Below are positions 42,347-50,737 of a DNA stretch of 64,000 nucleotides, piece after piece. The notes beneath the pieces are model-generated. The model was not told where the DNA came from, searched no databases, and saw only the letters and a program-made list of their open reading frames with translations. The position numbers and the translations under genes were made by a program. Source of the DNA: Kuafuiihalomonas sp964473255 (GTDB lineage Bacteria; Myxococcota; Kuafuiibacteriia; Kuafuiibacteriales; Kuafuiibacteriaceae); assembly GCA_964473255.1 (NCBI GenBank), contig CAYYOT010000019.1:1-64000 (forward strand). Reading direction: 5' to 3'. The stretch's first letter is position 1. Each line of letters begins with the position of its first letter.

Positions 42347-43396
42347 GTGCTGGAGCTCGTTCGCTTCATTGCCGGGACCGCCGCTCTCTTGTGGGGCGCC
42401 GAGCTCCTGGTCCGCGGCTCGTCGCGGCTGGCCATCGGCTGGGGCGTTGCGCCGCTGATCGTCGGCTTGACGGTGGTCGCGTTCGGCACCAGCGCCCCCG
42501 AACTGGCGGTCTCCGCTCTGGCCGCCATCGAGAGCCGTCCCGGAGTAGCCGTCGGCAACATCGTCGGCAGCAATCTCTGCAACATCCTGCTGATCCTTGG
42601 TCTGACTGCGGTAGTTCGGCCTCTGCCCGTCGAAGCTCGCCTCGTTCGATGGGACGTTCCGTACATGATCCTGCTGGGCGGGGCTTTTTGGTGGATGGCC
42701 GCGCGGGACGGCGTTTCGACCTGGGAAGGCCTCGTACTGGTCGGGGCTCTGGTGTTCTATGTGGCGCAAGCCGTGCTTCACGCGCGTCGCACGACGACGC
42801 CGAATAAGGATCGCGCACCATCGGGCCCGACGTGGGCCAACGTCCTGCGAGTGGTCGCTGGTCTCGCGCTGCTCGTCGTCGGCTCGGACCAGCTCGTGCT
42901 GGCCGCCGTCCATACCGCGGCGGCGTGGGGGGTCAGCGAGCTTCTCATCGGGCTGACGATCGTCGCCGTGGGAACATCGTTGCCCGAAATCGCGACTTCG
43001 GTCATGGCCGCCGCCCGCGGAGCCCGTGAGCTCGCCGCGGGCAACATCGTCGGTAGCAACATCTTCAACATGGGCTGCGTCCTGGGACTATCGGCGACGC
43101 TCGCCCCCGGCCCCATCGTCGTCGAGCCCCAATCGCTGTCCTTCGACCTACCCTGGATGGAGGTCTCGTTTCTCTTGGTTCTTCCCATCATGGGCTTTCG
43201 CCGTCACGTGGACCGTTGGGAGGGGCTCGTTCTGATGACCCTGTACGCCGTTTACATGACGGCGGTGGTCTTGGACGGGATGAGGGTCCTGCCCCTGGCC
43301 GAGTACCGAGAGCTCTACACGGGCGTGGGTGCCGCCATCGTGCTGCCCCTCATGGTTCGGACTGCCTGGCAGCGGTGGGTCTCCCGACCTAGCTGA
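42347..43396 (+). CDS. Calcium/sodium antiporter (CaCA, YrbG-type)
   Basis: A 349-residue inner-membrane cation exchanger. Two inverted alpha-repeats each carry the ion-binding motifs: GTSAPELAVS with GNIVGSNLCNILLILG, and GTSLPEIATS with GNIVGSNIFNMGCVLG. Two Glu residues and the GSN motifs are intact, so Ca2+/Na+ (or H+) exchange is expected. GTG 42347 gives the usual short N-terminus before helix 1. A GST gene follows after 30 bases, possibly co-transcribed. Confidence 0.92.
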   Translation: MLELVRFIAGTAALLWGAELLVRGSSRLAIGWGVAPLIVGLTVVAFGTSAPELAVSALAAIESRPGVAVGNIVGSNLCNILLILGLTAVVRPLPVEARLVRWDVPYMILLGGAFWWMAARDGVSTWEGLVLVGALVFYVAQAVLHARRTTTPNKDRAPSGPTWANVLRVVAGLALLVVGSDQLVLAAVHTAAAWGVSELLIGLTIVAVGTSLPEIATSVMAAARGARELAAGNIVGSNIFNMGCVLGLSATLAPGPIVVEPQSLSFDLPWMEVSFLLVLPIMGFRRHVDRWEGLVLMTLYAVYMTAVVLDGMRVLPLAEYRELYTGVGAAIVLPLMVRTAWQRWVSRPS

Positions 43397-43426
43397 AGGC
43401 GCGGCGTCGCTGCTAGCGTCTCCGAC

Positions 43427-44014
43427 GTGAAGCTCTTCATGACGTTCACGTCCCCGTACGCGCGGAAGGTCCGCGTGGTGGCTCGCGAGCTCGCGCTTTC
43501 GGTGGAAGAAGTCGCCGTCGACCCTCATGCGAACGACGAAACGCTCCTCGAAAGGAGTCCCGTGGGCAAGGTTCCGGTCCTCGTCCTGTCGGACGGCGTC
43601 GTCCACGATAGCCGGGTGATCACTGCCTATCTCGACGGTCTTTCGACCGACGGGCCCTCGCTTCGGCCCGCCGGCCGCAAGGGCCTGCAGGACCAGGTTC
43701 TGGAAGCGGAGGCGGACGCGATCCTCGATACGGCGGTTTCCATCGTGCTCGAAGAGCGACGGGACCCCAGCGAGCAGAGTCCGCGGTTCCTCGAACGTCA
43801 GCGCGACCGGATCGTCCGCATCCTCCGGGAGGCCGCCGTGCCCGACCCGAGTCCCAGCCTCGGGCGACTCGCGTTCGCCGTCGCCCTCGGATACCTGGAC
43901 TTTCGGCGTCCGGAAATCCTGTGGCGGGAGAATCGGGACGACCTCGCAAGTTGGTTTTCGGGCTTCGCGGGTCGTTCGTCGATGATCGAAACGCTTCCGC
44001 CCCCGGGCTCGTGA
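43427..44014 (+). CDS. Glutathione S-transferase family protein
   Basis: A 195-residue protein. The thioredoxin-like N-terminal domain has TSPYARKVRVVARE (Ser/Tyr glutathione-activating region), GKVPVLVLSDGVVHDSRVI with the cis-Pro and Glu/Ser-binding elements, then a helical C-terminal domain. It is shorter than typical 200-220-residue GSTs and lacks a clear C-terminal tail, but is otherwise complete. GTG 43427 is consistent with the family (MKLFMTFTSPYARK). It lies 110 bases upstream of the arsenosugar operon. A detoxification link is possible but unproved. Confidence 0.82.
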   Translation: MKLFMTFTSPYARKVRVVARELALSVEEVAVDPHANDETLLERSPVGKVPVLVLSDGVVHDSRVITAYLDGLSTDGPSLRPAGRKGLQDQVLEAEADAILDTAVSIVLEERRDPSEQSPRFLERQRDRIVRILREAAVPDPSPSLGRLAFAVALGYLDFRRPEILWRENRDDLASWFSGFAGRSSMIETLPPPGS

Positions 44015-44124
44015 TCAGGACCGCCCGAACCGCCGATGCCACGGTTTGCGTGGCGTGTCGCCTCCGTTTGTGAAACGCACGTAACGCGAGGCGGCGGAGC
44101 GCGTACCCCCGCCGCGGGACCGGT

Positions 44125-44814
44125 ATGACGAGCGACAGCCACTACGACCGCCGCCATCTCAAGGCGTTTTCGACGATCGGCCGGGGTCAGGCCGAGCTGG
44201 CCGAGCGATTCTTCGGCTACTACGGCGCCGTCTTCAACGAAGGCGCGATGAGCGTGCGCGAAAAGGCCCTGACGGCTCTGGCCGTCGCCCACGCGGTGCA
44301 GTGCCCCTACTGCATCGATGCCTATACGAGCGGTTCCTTGGAAAAGGGCTCCGACCTGGACCAGATGACCGAAGCCGTGCACGTCGCCGCTGCCGTCCGA
44401 AGCGCGTCGGTCATGAGCTACGGCGTCCAGATGTTCGGCCAGGCGACCCGAGCCCAGATGGGTCCGGATGGCGCAACGGTGTCCCCGTCGTATTTCGATC
44501 GCCGCCACCGAGCCGAACGTGACGGCGTCATCGATGCCGTGTCGAAGCTCGGCCAGAAGTTTCGTGATTGGCAGGACGCCGTTTTCACCGAAGGAGCTCT
44601 CTCCGAGCGGGAAAAGCATCTGGTCGGTCTGGCCTGCGCCCATGCCCTTCAGTGTCCCTATGAGATCGAGCGCCACAGCCAGGCGCTGACCGACCGGGGC
44701 GTTGCCCTCGAACCGATGACCGAGGCCGTGCACGTGGCCAATGCGATCCGTGGAGGGGCCGCGCTGGTCCACGGGATCCAGATGCTCGAGCAGGTCGACC
44801 GGACCTCGAAGTAG
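44125..44814 (+). CDS. Arsenosugar-associated carboxymuconolactone decarboxylase (AhpD-fold) protein, two fused domains
   Basis: A 229-residue protein made of two AhpD/CMD-like helical domains in tandem. Domain 1 has the redox pair C60-P-Y-C63 with HAVQCPYCID. Domain 2 keeps HALQC (C177) but the second Cys is Glu (residue 180). The family accompanies arsS and is annotated elsewhere as 'arsenosugar biosynthesis-associated peroxidase-like'. It may detoxify radicals or supply reducing power. ATG 44125 has the ribosome site GCGGGACC only weakly. arsS follows after 13 bases. The upstream 110 bases contain a weak 6-bp stem (CGCCTC/GAGGCG), nothing more. Confidence 0.7.
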   Translation: MTSDSHYDRRHLKAFSTIGRGQAELAERFFGYYGAVFNEGAMSVREKALTALAVAHAVQCPYCIDAYTSGSLEKGSDLDQMTEAVHVAAAVRSASVMSYGVQMFGQATRAQMGPDGATVSPSYFDRRHRAERDGVIDAVSKLGQKFRDWQDAVFTEGALSEREKHLVGLACAHALQCPYEIERHSQALTDRGVALEPMTEAVHVANAIRGGAALVHGIQMLEQVDRTSK

Positions 44815-44827
44815 CGAAAGATGATCG

Positions 44828-45931
44828 ATGAGTAGTGCTCTTTCTCTTCCCGTAGTGAGCGGGGACGACATTCTCGGGCCCAGGGCCACCAAGAGCCTGC
44901 GCGCCCGACGGGTACCCCTGGCTCCGGCGCTCGAGCAGCTGCGCGTGCTCGGGGAGCTCGAAGCCAAAGGCGAGGCCTTCGATGATCGTCTGGCCGCGAC
45001 CGGTCACGCCAAGCTCATGCGCAGCCAGCTCGAGATCTTCCAGATCAACCTCGGCAAGCTCTGCAACATGACCTGCCGACACTGCCACGTCGACGCTGGC
45101 CCAGATCGAACTGACGCCATGATGAGCGAGGACACGGTCGACGCCTGCCTTGCCGCCCTCGACCGAACGGAGGCCCACACCGTGGACCTGACCGGGGGCG
45201 CCCCCGAGCTGCACCCCGCGTTTCGACGACTGGTGTCGGAGGCTCGGCGCCGCGGCAAGCACGTGATCGACCGCTGCAACCTCACCATCCTGCTCACCCG
45301 TCGCATGGAAGACCTTCCGTCATGGCTCGCCGAGCACGGCGTGGAGGTCGTCTGTTCTCTGCCCCACTACGGCCAGCGGAACACCGATGCCCAGCGCGGA
45401 GACGGAACGTTCGAAAAATCCATCGAAGCACTGCGGCGGCTCAACCAGGTGGGCTATGGCCAAGGAGATCCGGACAAGGTCTTGACGCTCATGTCGAATC
45501 CCGCGGGCGCATTCCTATCTGGCGACCAGCGCCTGATGGAAGGCGAGTGGAAGCGGGAGCTCGACCGCCGGTTCGGGCTGCGGTTCGACCGGCTGTTCGC
45601 TCTCAACAACATGCCGATATCGCGCTTCTTGGAGTGGCTGCTCGAGAGCGGGAACCTCGAGGCCTACATGGAGCGCCTGACCAACGCCTTCAATCCCGCG
45701 ACCATCGACGGCCTGATGTGTCGGAACACGATCTCCATCTCTTGGGATGGCTTCGTGTACGACTGCGACTTCAACCAGATGCTCGACATGAAGGTGCAGG
45801 CCGAGTCGGGAGCGCTCCACATCCGCGACTTCGACCCGGCGGCCTTCGAACGACAGCGCATCCTGACCGCCCACCACTGCTACGGCTGCACCGCCGGCAG
45901 CGGCAGCTCCTGCGGCGGGGCGACGGCTTGA
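44828..45931 (+). CDS. arsS: Arsenosugar biosynthesis radical SAM protein ArsS
   Basis: A 367-residue radical SAM enzyme. The [4Fe-4S]-binding cysteines are C79, C83 and C86 (CNMTCRHC), and the auxiliary C-terminal part ends HCYGCTAGSGSSCGG. In characterised systems ArsS attaches the 5'-deoxyadenosyl moiety to dimethylarsinous acid to form the arsenosugar precursor. The C-terminal DUF3641-type domain and length fit ArsS. ATG 44828. arsM starts 19 bases later behind AGGAAGG (45934-45940). The spacing supports one operon. Confidence 0.9.
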   Translation: MSSALSLPVVSGDDILGPRATKSLRARRVPLAPALEQLRVLGELEAKGEAFDDRLAATGHAKLMRSQLEIFQINLGKLCNMTCRHCHVDAGPDRTDAMMSEDTVDACLAALDRTEAHTVDLTGGAPELHPAFRRLVSEARRRGKHVIDRCNLTILLTRRMEDLPSWLAEHGVEVVCSLPHYGQRNTDAQRGDGTFEKSIEALRRLNQVGYGQGDPDKVLTLMSNPAGAFLSGDQRLMEGEWKRELDRRFGLRFDRLFALNNMPISRFLEWLLESGNLEAYMERLTNAFNPATIDGLMCRNTISISWDGFVYDCDFNQMLDMKVQAESGALHIRDFDPAAFERQRILTAHHCYGCTAGSGSSCGGATA

Positions 45932-45950
45932 CGAGGAAGGACCTCCTACG

Positions 45951-46943
45951 ATGACCCCCAAGGACCCCGAAACCAGTACCTACCTCGACGCGGTCGAGAA
46001 CCTGTACGCCGAAGCGGCCGAACAGCCCATGTCGAAGCTGTGCTGCACGACCAGCCCCGTATGGCGCATGCCGGGCCTCGACATCCCCGAAGAGATGCTG
46101 GCTATGAACTACGGCTGCGGAACCACCATCAACCCCCGCGACCTCGACGACGGCAAGCGCGTGCTCTACGTCGGGGTGGGAGGCGGCATGGAGGCCCTCC
46201 AGTTCGCATACTTCGGACGCAAGCCTGGTTGCGTCATCGCCGTCGACACCGTCCAGGCGATGATGGACAAGGCCCGAACGAACCTCGAGCTCGCCGCCCA
46301 GACGAACGACTGGTTCGAGCCCGGCTTCGTCGATATTCGCCGAGGCGATGCGCTCGACCTGCCCCTGGAGGACGCCAGCATCGACGTCGCTGCGCAGAAC
46401 TGCCTCTTCAACATCTTTACCCGCACCGACCTCGACCGCGCGTTGAGAGAGATGCACCGGGTCCTGAGGCCGGGCGGGGGGCTCAGCATGTCCGACCCCG
46501 TCGCGACCCGTCCCATTCCCAACCACTTGGCCGACGACGATCGCCTGCGAGCCGAATGCCTATCCGGGGCGCTGACCCTCGACGAGTATCTCGACGCCAT
46601 CGTGCGGGCCGGCTTCGGCACCATCGAAGTGCGGAAGAAGGTGCCTTATCGCGTCTTGGACAAGGACCGATATGAGCTGGACGAGCATCTGCTCCTCGAG
46701 AGCGTCGAGGTCATGGCTATCAAGGACCCCATTCCCGAGGACGGTCCCTGCATCTTCACCGGAGCGATGGCCATCTACTTCGGACCGGACGCGATCTTCG
46801 ACGACGGGAAGGGTCACATCCTGGCCAAGGACCTTCCGCTGTCGGTCTGCGACAAGACAGGAAAGAACCTACGCGCGCTCGGCCGCTCGGACTTGATGGT
46901 CACCGACGGCACGTACTTCTACGACGGCGGCGGCTGCTGCTGA
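45951..46943 (+). CDS. arsM: Arsenite S-adenosylmethionine methyltransferase ArsM (arsenosugar-type)
   Basis: A 330-residue class I methyltransferase. SAM-binding motif YVGVGGG at residues 73-79. Arsenic-binding Cys candidates are C31-C32 (KLCCTT) and C56 (NYGCG), with a further Cys later (AQNCLFN) and C-terminal CC. The order ArsS-ArsM and the 'MEALQFAYFGRKPGCVIAVD' region fit the ArsM that methylates As(III) to dimethylarsinate, the substrate of ArsS. Cytoplasmic. It ends 14 bases before the convergent ABC-F gene. ArsM sequences from other genomes would decide the trivial name. Confidence 0.85.
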   Translation: MTPKDPETSTYLDAVENLYAEAAEQPMSKLCCTTSPVWRMPGLDIPEEMLAMNYGCGTTINPRDLDDGKRVLYVGVGGGMEALQFAYFGRKPGCVIAVDTVQAMMDKARTNLELAAQTNDWFEPGFVDIRRGDALDLPLEDASIDVAAQNCLFNIFTRTDLDRALREMHRVLRPGGGLSMSDPVATRPIPNHLADDDRLRAECLSGALTLDEYLDAIVRAGFGTIEVRKKVPYRVLDKDRYELDEHLLLESVEVMAIKDPIPEDGPCIFTGAMAIYFGPDAIFDDGKGHILAKDLPLSVCDKTGKNLRALGRSDLMVTDGTYFYDGGGCC

Positions 46944-46956
46944 GTTCCATTCCCCG

Positions 46957-48921
46957 TCACGGCTCGGGGATGGACTCCAGCTCGGTCTGAAGTCCGGTCC
47001 AGCGCTCGAGCGCTGCCTCGGCTTTGGCCTGCGCGCGCTCGAAGGCGGCTCCGAGCTCGGCCGACCGGGACGGGTCGGTGTGGACTTCGGGTCGGGAGAG
47101 TTCCGCTTCGAGCCGTTGGACTTCGGCTTCGGCCTTCGTCACCTGCATCTCGGCCGCTTCGACGTCGCGCTCCAGGCGGCGGAGCATTCGGGCTCGCTCC
47201 TTCTTGGCCTCGCGCTCGGCCATGCGCTCGGCCTTGCTCTGGCCGGACGAGGCCGAGCCCGAGCCGTTCCTGGCGTATAGGTCGCTCTGCGCGGCGTGCA
47301 GCGAGGTGAGGTATTCGGCGAACGTGCCCATGAAGGGCACGACCGACCCGTTTCGTACCTCCCAGAGCTCCGTGGCCAGACGGTCGATGAAGCGAAAGCT
47401 GTGGCTCACGAAGACGACGGTGCCGTCGAAGTCGGCCAGCGATTCGGTGAGCGCATCGGCGGCATCGGTATCCAGGTGGTTGGTCGGCTCGTCGAGCAGA
47501 AGAACATTCCCGGGCCGAGCGAGGATGCGGGCTAGCGCGACCCGCGAGCGCTCGCCGCCCGAGAGCACGCCGACCGGCTTTTCCACCTCGTCGCCCCCGA
47601 AGAGGAACGCTCCGCACAAGGACCGGACGGCGGTCTGGGAGAGCTGGTCATGGGCCGCCCAGACCGAATTCAGGATCGTGTCGCCATCGGCCAGCGTTTC
47701 GGCGTGATGCTGGGCGAAGTAGCGGCGCTCGACGCCCTTGCCCAACGTGATGGTCCCCTTGCCGGCCTCGAGCTCACCCCCCAAGAGCTTGAGCAAGGTG
47801 GACTTCCCGGAGCCATTGACGCCGACGAGTGCCACACGTTCTCCGCGGGTGACGGTGAGATTCACGTCCCGCAAGACCGGCTTCTCGCCGTATCCGAAGG
47901 TGAGATCCCGGACGCGGATCACCTGGTCGCCGGTGCGGGTGACGGGCGGAAAGCGAATGGTCAGCGTCTGTCGCGGCTTCGGAATGTCGGCGGTCTCGGC
48001 CTTCATCTTCTCGATGAGCTTCTGCTTGCTCTGCGCTTGCCGAGCCTTCGTCGCCTTGGCTTTGAAGCGGGTGACGAAGGCTTCCAGCTCTTTTTGTCGC
48101 TTTTCGCTCTTGGCCCAGGCTGCCTCCAGGAACTCGAGCTCCTGCGCGCGCTGCTCGAGGTAGGCATCGTAGTCTCCGCGGAAGGTCCGCACGCCCTCGA
48201 CTTCGAGACTGGCTACCCGGTCGATATGACGGTTCAAGAAGGTTCGGTCGTGGCTGGTCAGGACCAGCGCCTGTCGCCGGTCCGACAAGAAGTTCGAGAG
48301 CCACTCGATCGAAGGAACGTCGAGGTGGTTCGTCGGCTCGTCGAGGAGGAGCACATCGTTGCGCTCGAACAGGATCCGCCCCAGGGCCGCCCGCATGCGC
48401 CAGCCTCCGGAAAACGACTCGACCGGACGCTCGAGCTCGGCGTTCGAAAAGCCGAGCCCGGACAGGATCCGCTCGGCTTCGTGACGACCGAACCGGCGGT
48501 CGAGGTCCACGAGCGCCTCGTGCAGCTCGGAGAGCTGGCCGGCGAGGTCCGTCTGCTCCGCCTCGTCGGTCGTGGACGCGATCGCGGCCTCGAGGCTTTC
48601 GATCTCCGCTTCCAGCTCGTCGCGACCGGGAGCTCCGCCGAGAAGGTGCTCGACCAGCGACTCATCCTCGGCCGTTCCGTGCTCCTGGGCCAGATAGCCC
48701 ACGCGGATGCCCTTGCGGAGACGCACCGAGCCCCCGTCGGGGGTGAGTTTGCCCGCGAGGATCCGAAGGAGCGTGCTCTTGCCCGCCCCGTTCGGACCGA
48801 CCACCCCCAGTCGGTCCTTGGGCTCCACGCCCAGGTCCAGACCCGAAAACAGCGTCCGCGGCCCGAGCCGCAGGCTCACATCCGACACCGAGATCAGCGC
48901 CACGGCCGCGAAGCCTACCAT
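46957..48921 (-). CDS. ABC-F family ATPase (Uup/EttA-like)
   Basis: A 654-residue protein with two ABC domains and no membrane domain, so a ribosome-associated translation factor. Domain 1 has Walker A GPNGAGKS and signature SFSGGWRMRA. The second Walker A is GVNGSGKS, with signature LSGGERSRVA. Both Walker B sequences are LLLDEPTNHLD. The linker between the domains has the long charged helices expected of the P-site interaction motif. The C-terminus has an additional coiled coil (EREAKKERARMLRRLERDVEAAEMQVTKAEAE) as in Uup. Start ATG 48921. The exact subfamily needs tree placement. Confidence 0.92.
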   Translation of the reverse strand: MVGFAAVALISVSDVSLRLGPRTLFSGLDLGVEPKDRLGVVGPNGAGKSTLLRILAGKLTPDGGSVRLRKGIRVGYLAQEHGTAEDESLVEHLLGGAPGRDELEAEIESLEAAIASTTDEAEQTDLAGQLSELHEALVDLDRRFGRHEAERILSGLGFSNAELERPVESFSGGWRMRAALGRILFERNDVLLLDEPTNHLDVPSIEWLSNFLSDRRQALVLTSHDRTFLNRHIDRVASLEVEGVRTFRGDYDAYLEQRAQELEFLEAAWAKSEKRQKELEAFVTRFKAKATKARQAQSKQKLIEKMKAETADIPKPRQTLTIRFPPVTRTGDQVIRVRDLTFGYGEKPVLRDVNLTVTRGERVALVGVNGSGKSTLLKLLGGELEAGKGTITLGKGVERRYFAQHHAETLADGDTILNSVWAAHDQLSQTAVRSLCGAFLFGGDEVEKPVGVLSGGERSRVALARILARPGNVLLLDEPTNHLDTDAADALTESLADFDGTVVFVSHSFRFIDRLATELWEVRNGSVVPFMGTFAEYLTSLHAAQSDLYARNGSGSASSGQSKAERMAEREAKKERARMLRRLERDVEAAEMQVTKAEAEVQRLEAELSRPEVHTDPSRSAELGAAFERAQAKAEAALERWTGLQTELESIPEP

Positions 48922-48992
48922 CCAGCCCTCGCCACCTCGGCCCGAAAACCCCGCCCGACCGAAACCGCTCAGGTCTCTTGGGTCCGACGACC

Positions 48993-50462
48993 TCAGGCGG
49001 GGACGAAGGAGCCGTGAAAGCCGGGGGGAAGGTGGTGCGGTAGAGGAAGGCGAGCCACGACGTCGAGCGTGTCGGGCCGCAGGATGACGAGTTCGCTGAG
49101 GCGAGCGCGAGCTCGGTACACGACGCTGGCCAGCCAGCCCGCGCGGGGGGCGTTCGGGTCGGGTTTGAAGCCGGCCGCGTCGGGGACGAAGATGGGCTCC
49201 CCCGGAAGGTCGGGCGAAAAGTCCCGGGACTGCACCTCTGTCGAATCCACGTGGAGCCTCGCCAGGCCCGAGTAGATGAGGCCCTCATGGGTTTGGGTAC
49301 GGGCCGTCGCCCAGCCGGAGCCATACGGTCGGCCGGTCTGCGCCGGGTCGATGGTCGGAAGCTCCATCGGTAGGTCGCTGAGGCGACGCTCGTGCACGGC
49401 GTCCGGCTCGATGGTCCAGCGGGTAGCGAAAGCCGGATCGATGGGGATGTTGCGGATCTGTTCCGGGTCCCTCAGGTCGACGGACCCCCCGGCGAAGTGG
49501 TCCATCCGGCACCCGTCGACGACGAAGCGGCCCCCGTCTTCGAAGGCGTTGAAGAAGTGGAAGATGAAGAAGCCCGAGTCGGCGACCACCCTCCGAATGG
49601 GCCCACCGTCCAGCGGCACGACGATGACCTCGGTCGCCTCGTTTTCGTCGCGGAGGATGGCGTCCACCGGGGAGCGCAGTCCGGAGAGCGCCCGGGGCAC
49701 GTCGAAGCGGATCGGCGTGGCGAAGAACACGGCGTGGCGCTCCGTTATGACGAAGTCGTGCATGAAGCAGGCCCGGCGGAGACCGATCCGCCGCACGTCC
49801 TTCATCGTTCCATCGGGATCAACTTCGTAAAACAGCAGAACCGGTCGCGGTCCGACCAAGAGCCCAAAGTTGTAGAGCGTGCCGGACTCCGGATCGATCT
49901 TCGGATGGGCGGAGAAAGGCGTTTCGCCCACGAGCAGGCGAGTGATAAGGCCGATCGCATCTCGGAGCTTTCCGCCGTAGTCGAACCGCCCGACCGTATG
50001 GAGCGTGTCGGCGGTGAGCGCGTGCGGAAGACCGCCTTCCCAGAGTGCGAGGAGCCTCTGGCCGTGATGGACGACGGAGGTGTTGGCGGTGTTCTTGAAG
50101 CGCATTCGCAGGGCGTTGTTCCGAATGCCGCCCGGCAGGTTCGTTCCGAAGTTTCGGTAGAGCATCCGTCCCGCCCGCTCTTCGGCCAGAAACTCGTTGG
50201 TGCGCACCCAGCGGTTTCGATATCGCACCTGTCCGTCGGCGAACTCGAAGCGGGCCAGCATGCCGTCTCCGTCGAACGGATGCATGAGCGGCGTCCCGAA
50301 GACGTCGAGCTTGCCCGGCCCGTTCCGGAACAGGACGCCACGAATCCCGGGGGGCACACGACCGTCGACCGCTCGAAGCTCCGTCTCGACTTCGTCGGGA
50401 ACGGCTTCGAAGGCTTCGACCACCGCCTGAACTGGGTCCACTGGGGTCTCGACGGTCAGCAT
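48993..50462 (-). CDS. Carotenoid cleavage oxygenase family protein
   Basis: A 489-residue, seven-bladed non-heme iron dioxygenase. The four iron-ligand His regions are recognisable: AHPKIDPESG, MHDFVIT, FHFFNAFEDGG and GFHGSFVP, which closes the protein. Family members cleave carotenoids or apocarotenoids (retinal formation) or stilbenes; the substrate is unknown. ATG 50462 is supported by GGAGGA at 50471-50476; longer frames to 50636 are low-complexity. It is divergent from the sugar phosphorylase across 275 bases with no recognisable operator. Confidence 0.88.
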   Translation of the reverse strand: MLTVETPVDPVQAVVEAFEAVPDEVETELRAVDGRVPPGIRGVLFRNGPGKLDVFGTPLMHPFDGDGMLARFEFADGQVRYRNRWVRTNEFLAEERAGRMLYRNFGTNLPGGIRNNALRMRFKNTANTSVVHHGQRLLALWEGGLPHALTADTLHTVGRFDYGGKLRDAIGLITRLLVGETPFSAHPKIDPESGTLYNFGLLVGPRPVLLFYEVDPDGTMKDVRRIGLRRACFMHDFVITERHAVFFATPIRFDVPRALSGLRSPVDAILRDENEATEVIVVPLDGGPIRRVVADSGFFIFHFFNAFEDGGRFVVDGCRMDHFAGGSVDLRDPEQIRNIPIDPAFATRWTIEPDAVHERRLSDLPMELPTIDPAQTGRPYGSGWATARTQTHEGLIYSGLARLHVDSTEVQSRDFSPDLPGEPIFVPDAAGFKPDPNAPRAGWLASVVYRARARLSELVILRPDTLDVVARLPLPHHLPPGFHGSFVPA

Positions 50463-50737
50463 TGGCCCGGTCCTCCGCCGGGAGGGGCCTTTCCGCCAAC
50501 CCGAACCCGACGGAACGAAGGGTCGGGCACCGCGGGCGTTTTGACCGTCTCTAGCGCCGCTCATCGCCCCCTCGGTCGGACGACGGGGCCGGTATCTCCC
50601 CGTCATCCGGGTGTCGATTCGATGGCCCCCGGTCAACCTCTCGAGGGATCGGCGTCTCGAACTAGACGCGCGGCGGAGATGTTGTTTTCCCTAGAGGTAC
50701 GGCGCGTGCGCCGTGCGCTCGACAATTCGGAAGGCCA

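Noticed and set aside
44059..44093. Stem CGCCTC/GAGGCG in front of the arsenosugar operon, considered as riboswitch or ArsR operator
   Set aside because: Only six pairs with a 23-base loop; no known arsenic-sensor motif.
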